From NCBI GenBank assembly GCA_029945985.1, contig JAQSDP010000027.1, forward strand, positions 1 to 8,510: 8,510 bases of DNA, written 5' to 3'. This document shows positions 7,784 to 8,510 of this stretch, one piece after another (within the stretch, counting starts at the first letter, position 1; every line of letters starts with the position of its first letter). The stretch comes from a bacterium (GTDB taxonomy: Bacteria > Acidobacteriota > Blastocatellia > Pyrinomonadales > Pyrinomonadaceae). The position numbers were made by a program, and so were the translations under genes. The notes under the pieces are model-generated. The model did no database searches, was not told where the DNA came from, and worked only from the letters and a program-made list of their open reading frames with translations.

Positions 7784-8510
7784 ATGAAGTATAAACTTTC
7801 TCTACCGCTCGTATTGTTTTCGGTGGCCGTCATGGCTTCGGCGGCAAATGCACAGAAGCTTATGGCTCAGGAGATCATTGCGAAGCACTTAGATTCGATA
7901 GCCACAGCCGAGAAACGTGCAAACTTTAGATCGTTAGTTGTGTCCGGTGAAGTTCGCGTCGAGTATATTACACAGAAGAATCAACCCGCCATCGGGCGTG
8001 CAGTATTTGCATCGGAAGGCAATAAAATGTTCCTCGGTATGAACCTGAATACTGCGAATTATCCGCACGAAAGGATCATCTTCGATGGAGATAAGTCCTC
8101 GGTAGCTTTGATAGTGGGTGGGTCCCGATCAGTGCTCGGAAACTTTATCCAATCAAGCGATGTGGTCTTGTCACACGGCCTGCTTTCCGGAACGCTGGGT
8201 ACGTCCTGGGTATTCTTGAACGGCGGAGAGACTAAAGCGAAGATCTCAACAGCGGGCACTAAGAAGATCGGCGGCCGAGAAGCGTATGGCCTTCTTTACA
8301 GCCCTAAGGGCGGTAGCGACCTAGAAATCAGAATGTATTTTGACCAGGAAACATTTCGCCATGTTCGCACAGAATATGGGCGAACTGCCTCGGCACGCAT
8401 GGGAGCGACAATCGATCAGTCAGCTCGGGAACTCGAAACGCGATTGAAGGTTATTGAAGACTTTTCGGAATTCAAAGAGTTCGACGGAGTGACCCTGCCG
8501 AGCAAATACA
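7784..8510 (+). CDS. Secreted protein, possibly LolA-like periplasmic fold (C-terminus off right edge)
   Basis: The reading frame is open from ATG 7784 to the window end, giving 242 residues and one extra base, so it is truncated by the window and not by mutation. A clear Sec signal peptide covers residues 1-23 (SLPLVLFSVAVMASAANA, cleavage after ANA before Gln24). The mature part starts with a helix (EIIAKHLDSIATAEKRANFRS), followed by alternating strands: LVVSGEVRVEY, GRAVFASEGNKMFLGMN, ERIIFDGDKSSVALI, KIGGREAYGLLYSP, LEIRMYFDQETFRHVRTEY, and the terminal FKEFDGVTLPSKY. This strand order and the late FDGVTLP motif resemble outer-membrane-lipoprotein-sorting (LolA-like) proteins common in acidobacteria, and that comparison is from memory of the fold family. 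No lipobox cysteine is present, so it is predicted to be periplasmic. No clear ribosome binding site is seen. It follows the TonB receptor after a terminator. Specific function is unknown. Confidence 0.72.
   Translation, partial: MKYKLSLPLVLFSVAVMASAANAQKLMAQEIIAKHLDSIATAEKRANFRSLVVSGEVRVEYITQKNQPAIGRAVFASEGNKMFLGMNLNTANYPHERIIFDGDKSSVALIVGGSRSVLGNFIQSSDVVLSHGLLSGTLGTSWVFLNGGETKAKISTAGTKKIGGREAYGLLYSPKGGSDLEIRMYFDQETFRHVRTEYGRTASARMGATIDQSARELETRLKVIEDFSEFKEFDGVTLPSKY

Overview
The window looks like chromosomal DNA from a Gram-negative bacterium, most likely an acidobacterium (Blastocatellia/Pyrinomonadaceae-like). That placement is an inference. It rests on the very long TonB-dependent receptor with an N-terminal carboxypeptidase-regulatory-like domain, the style of the NtrC-type regulator, and the GC-rich palindromes between genes. 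No rRNA or other taxonomic marker is present. I see no tRNA, rRNA, CRISPR array, transposase or phage gene.

Layout. Bases 1-1059 (minus strand) hold the N-terminal 353 residues of an SppA-type signal peptide peptidase, cut by the window edge just before the expected catalytic serine. Bases 1252-1836 (minus) encode a small class I SAM-dependent methyltransferase. Neither minus-strand gene has a Shine-Dalgarno sequence. Both have a TAnnnT box 7-8 nt from the start codon, which suggests leaderless transcripts. A divergent intergenic region (1837-2031) holds a 76-nt inverted repeat of two REP-like palindromes, a sigma-70-type promoter and another GC-rich palindrome. Bases 2032-3447 (plus) encode a complete NtrC-family response regulator (receiver, sigma-54 AAA+, Fis-type HTH) with no histidine kinase next to it.

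A 342-bp intergenic region follows. It carries two dyads that could bind an activator, a near-perfect sigma-54 promoter (-24/-12 box at 3683-3698), a stable leader hairpin and a strong ribosome binding site. It leads into a 1274-residue TonB-dependent outer-membrane receptor (3790-7614), which ends in a clear intrinsic terminator (7642-7675). Bases 7784-8510 hold the first 242 residues of a secreted protein that resembles the LolA-like periplasmic proteins seen near such receptors. It is cut by the right edge.

How the parts may work together. The most notable signal is the pairing of a sigma-54-dependent activator with a sigma-54 promoter on the next gene, an outer-membrane receptor. The simplest reading is that phosphorylated regulator binds one or both upstream dyads and activates the receptor gene. 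The receptor would import an unknown ligand, and the secreted downstream protein may be a periplasmic partner from its own promoter. The promoter match is visible in the sequence. The regulatory link and the partnership are inference.
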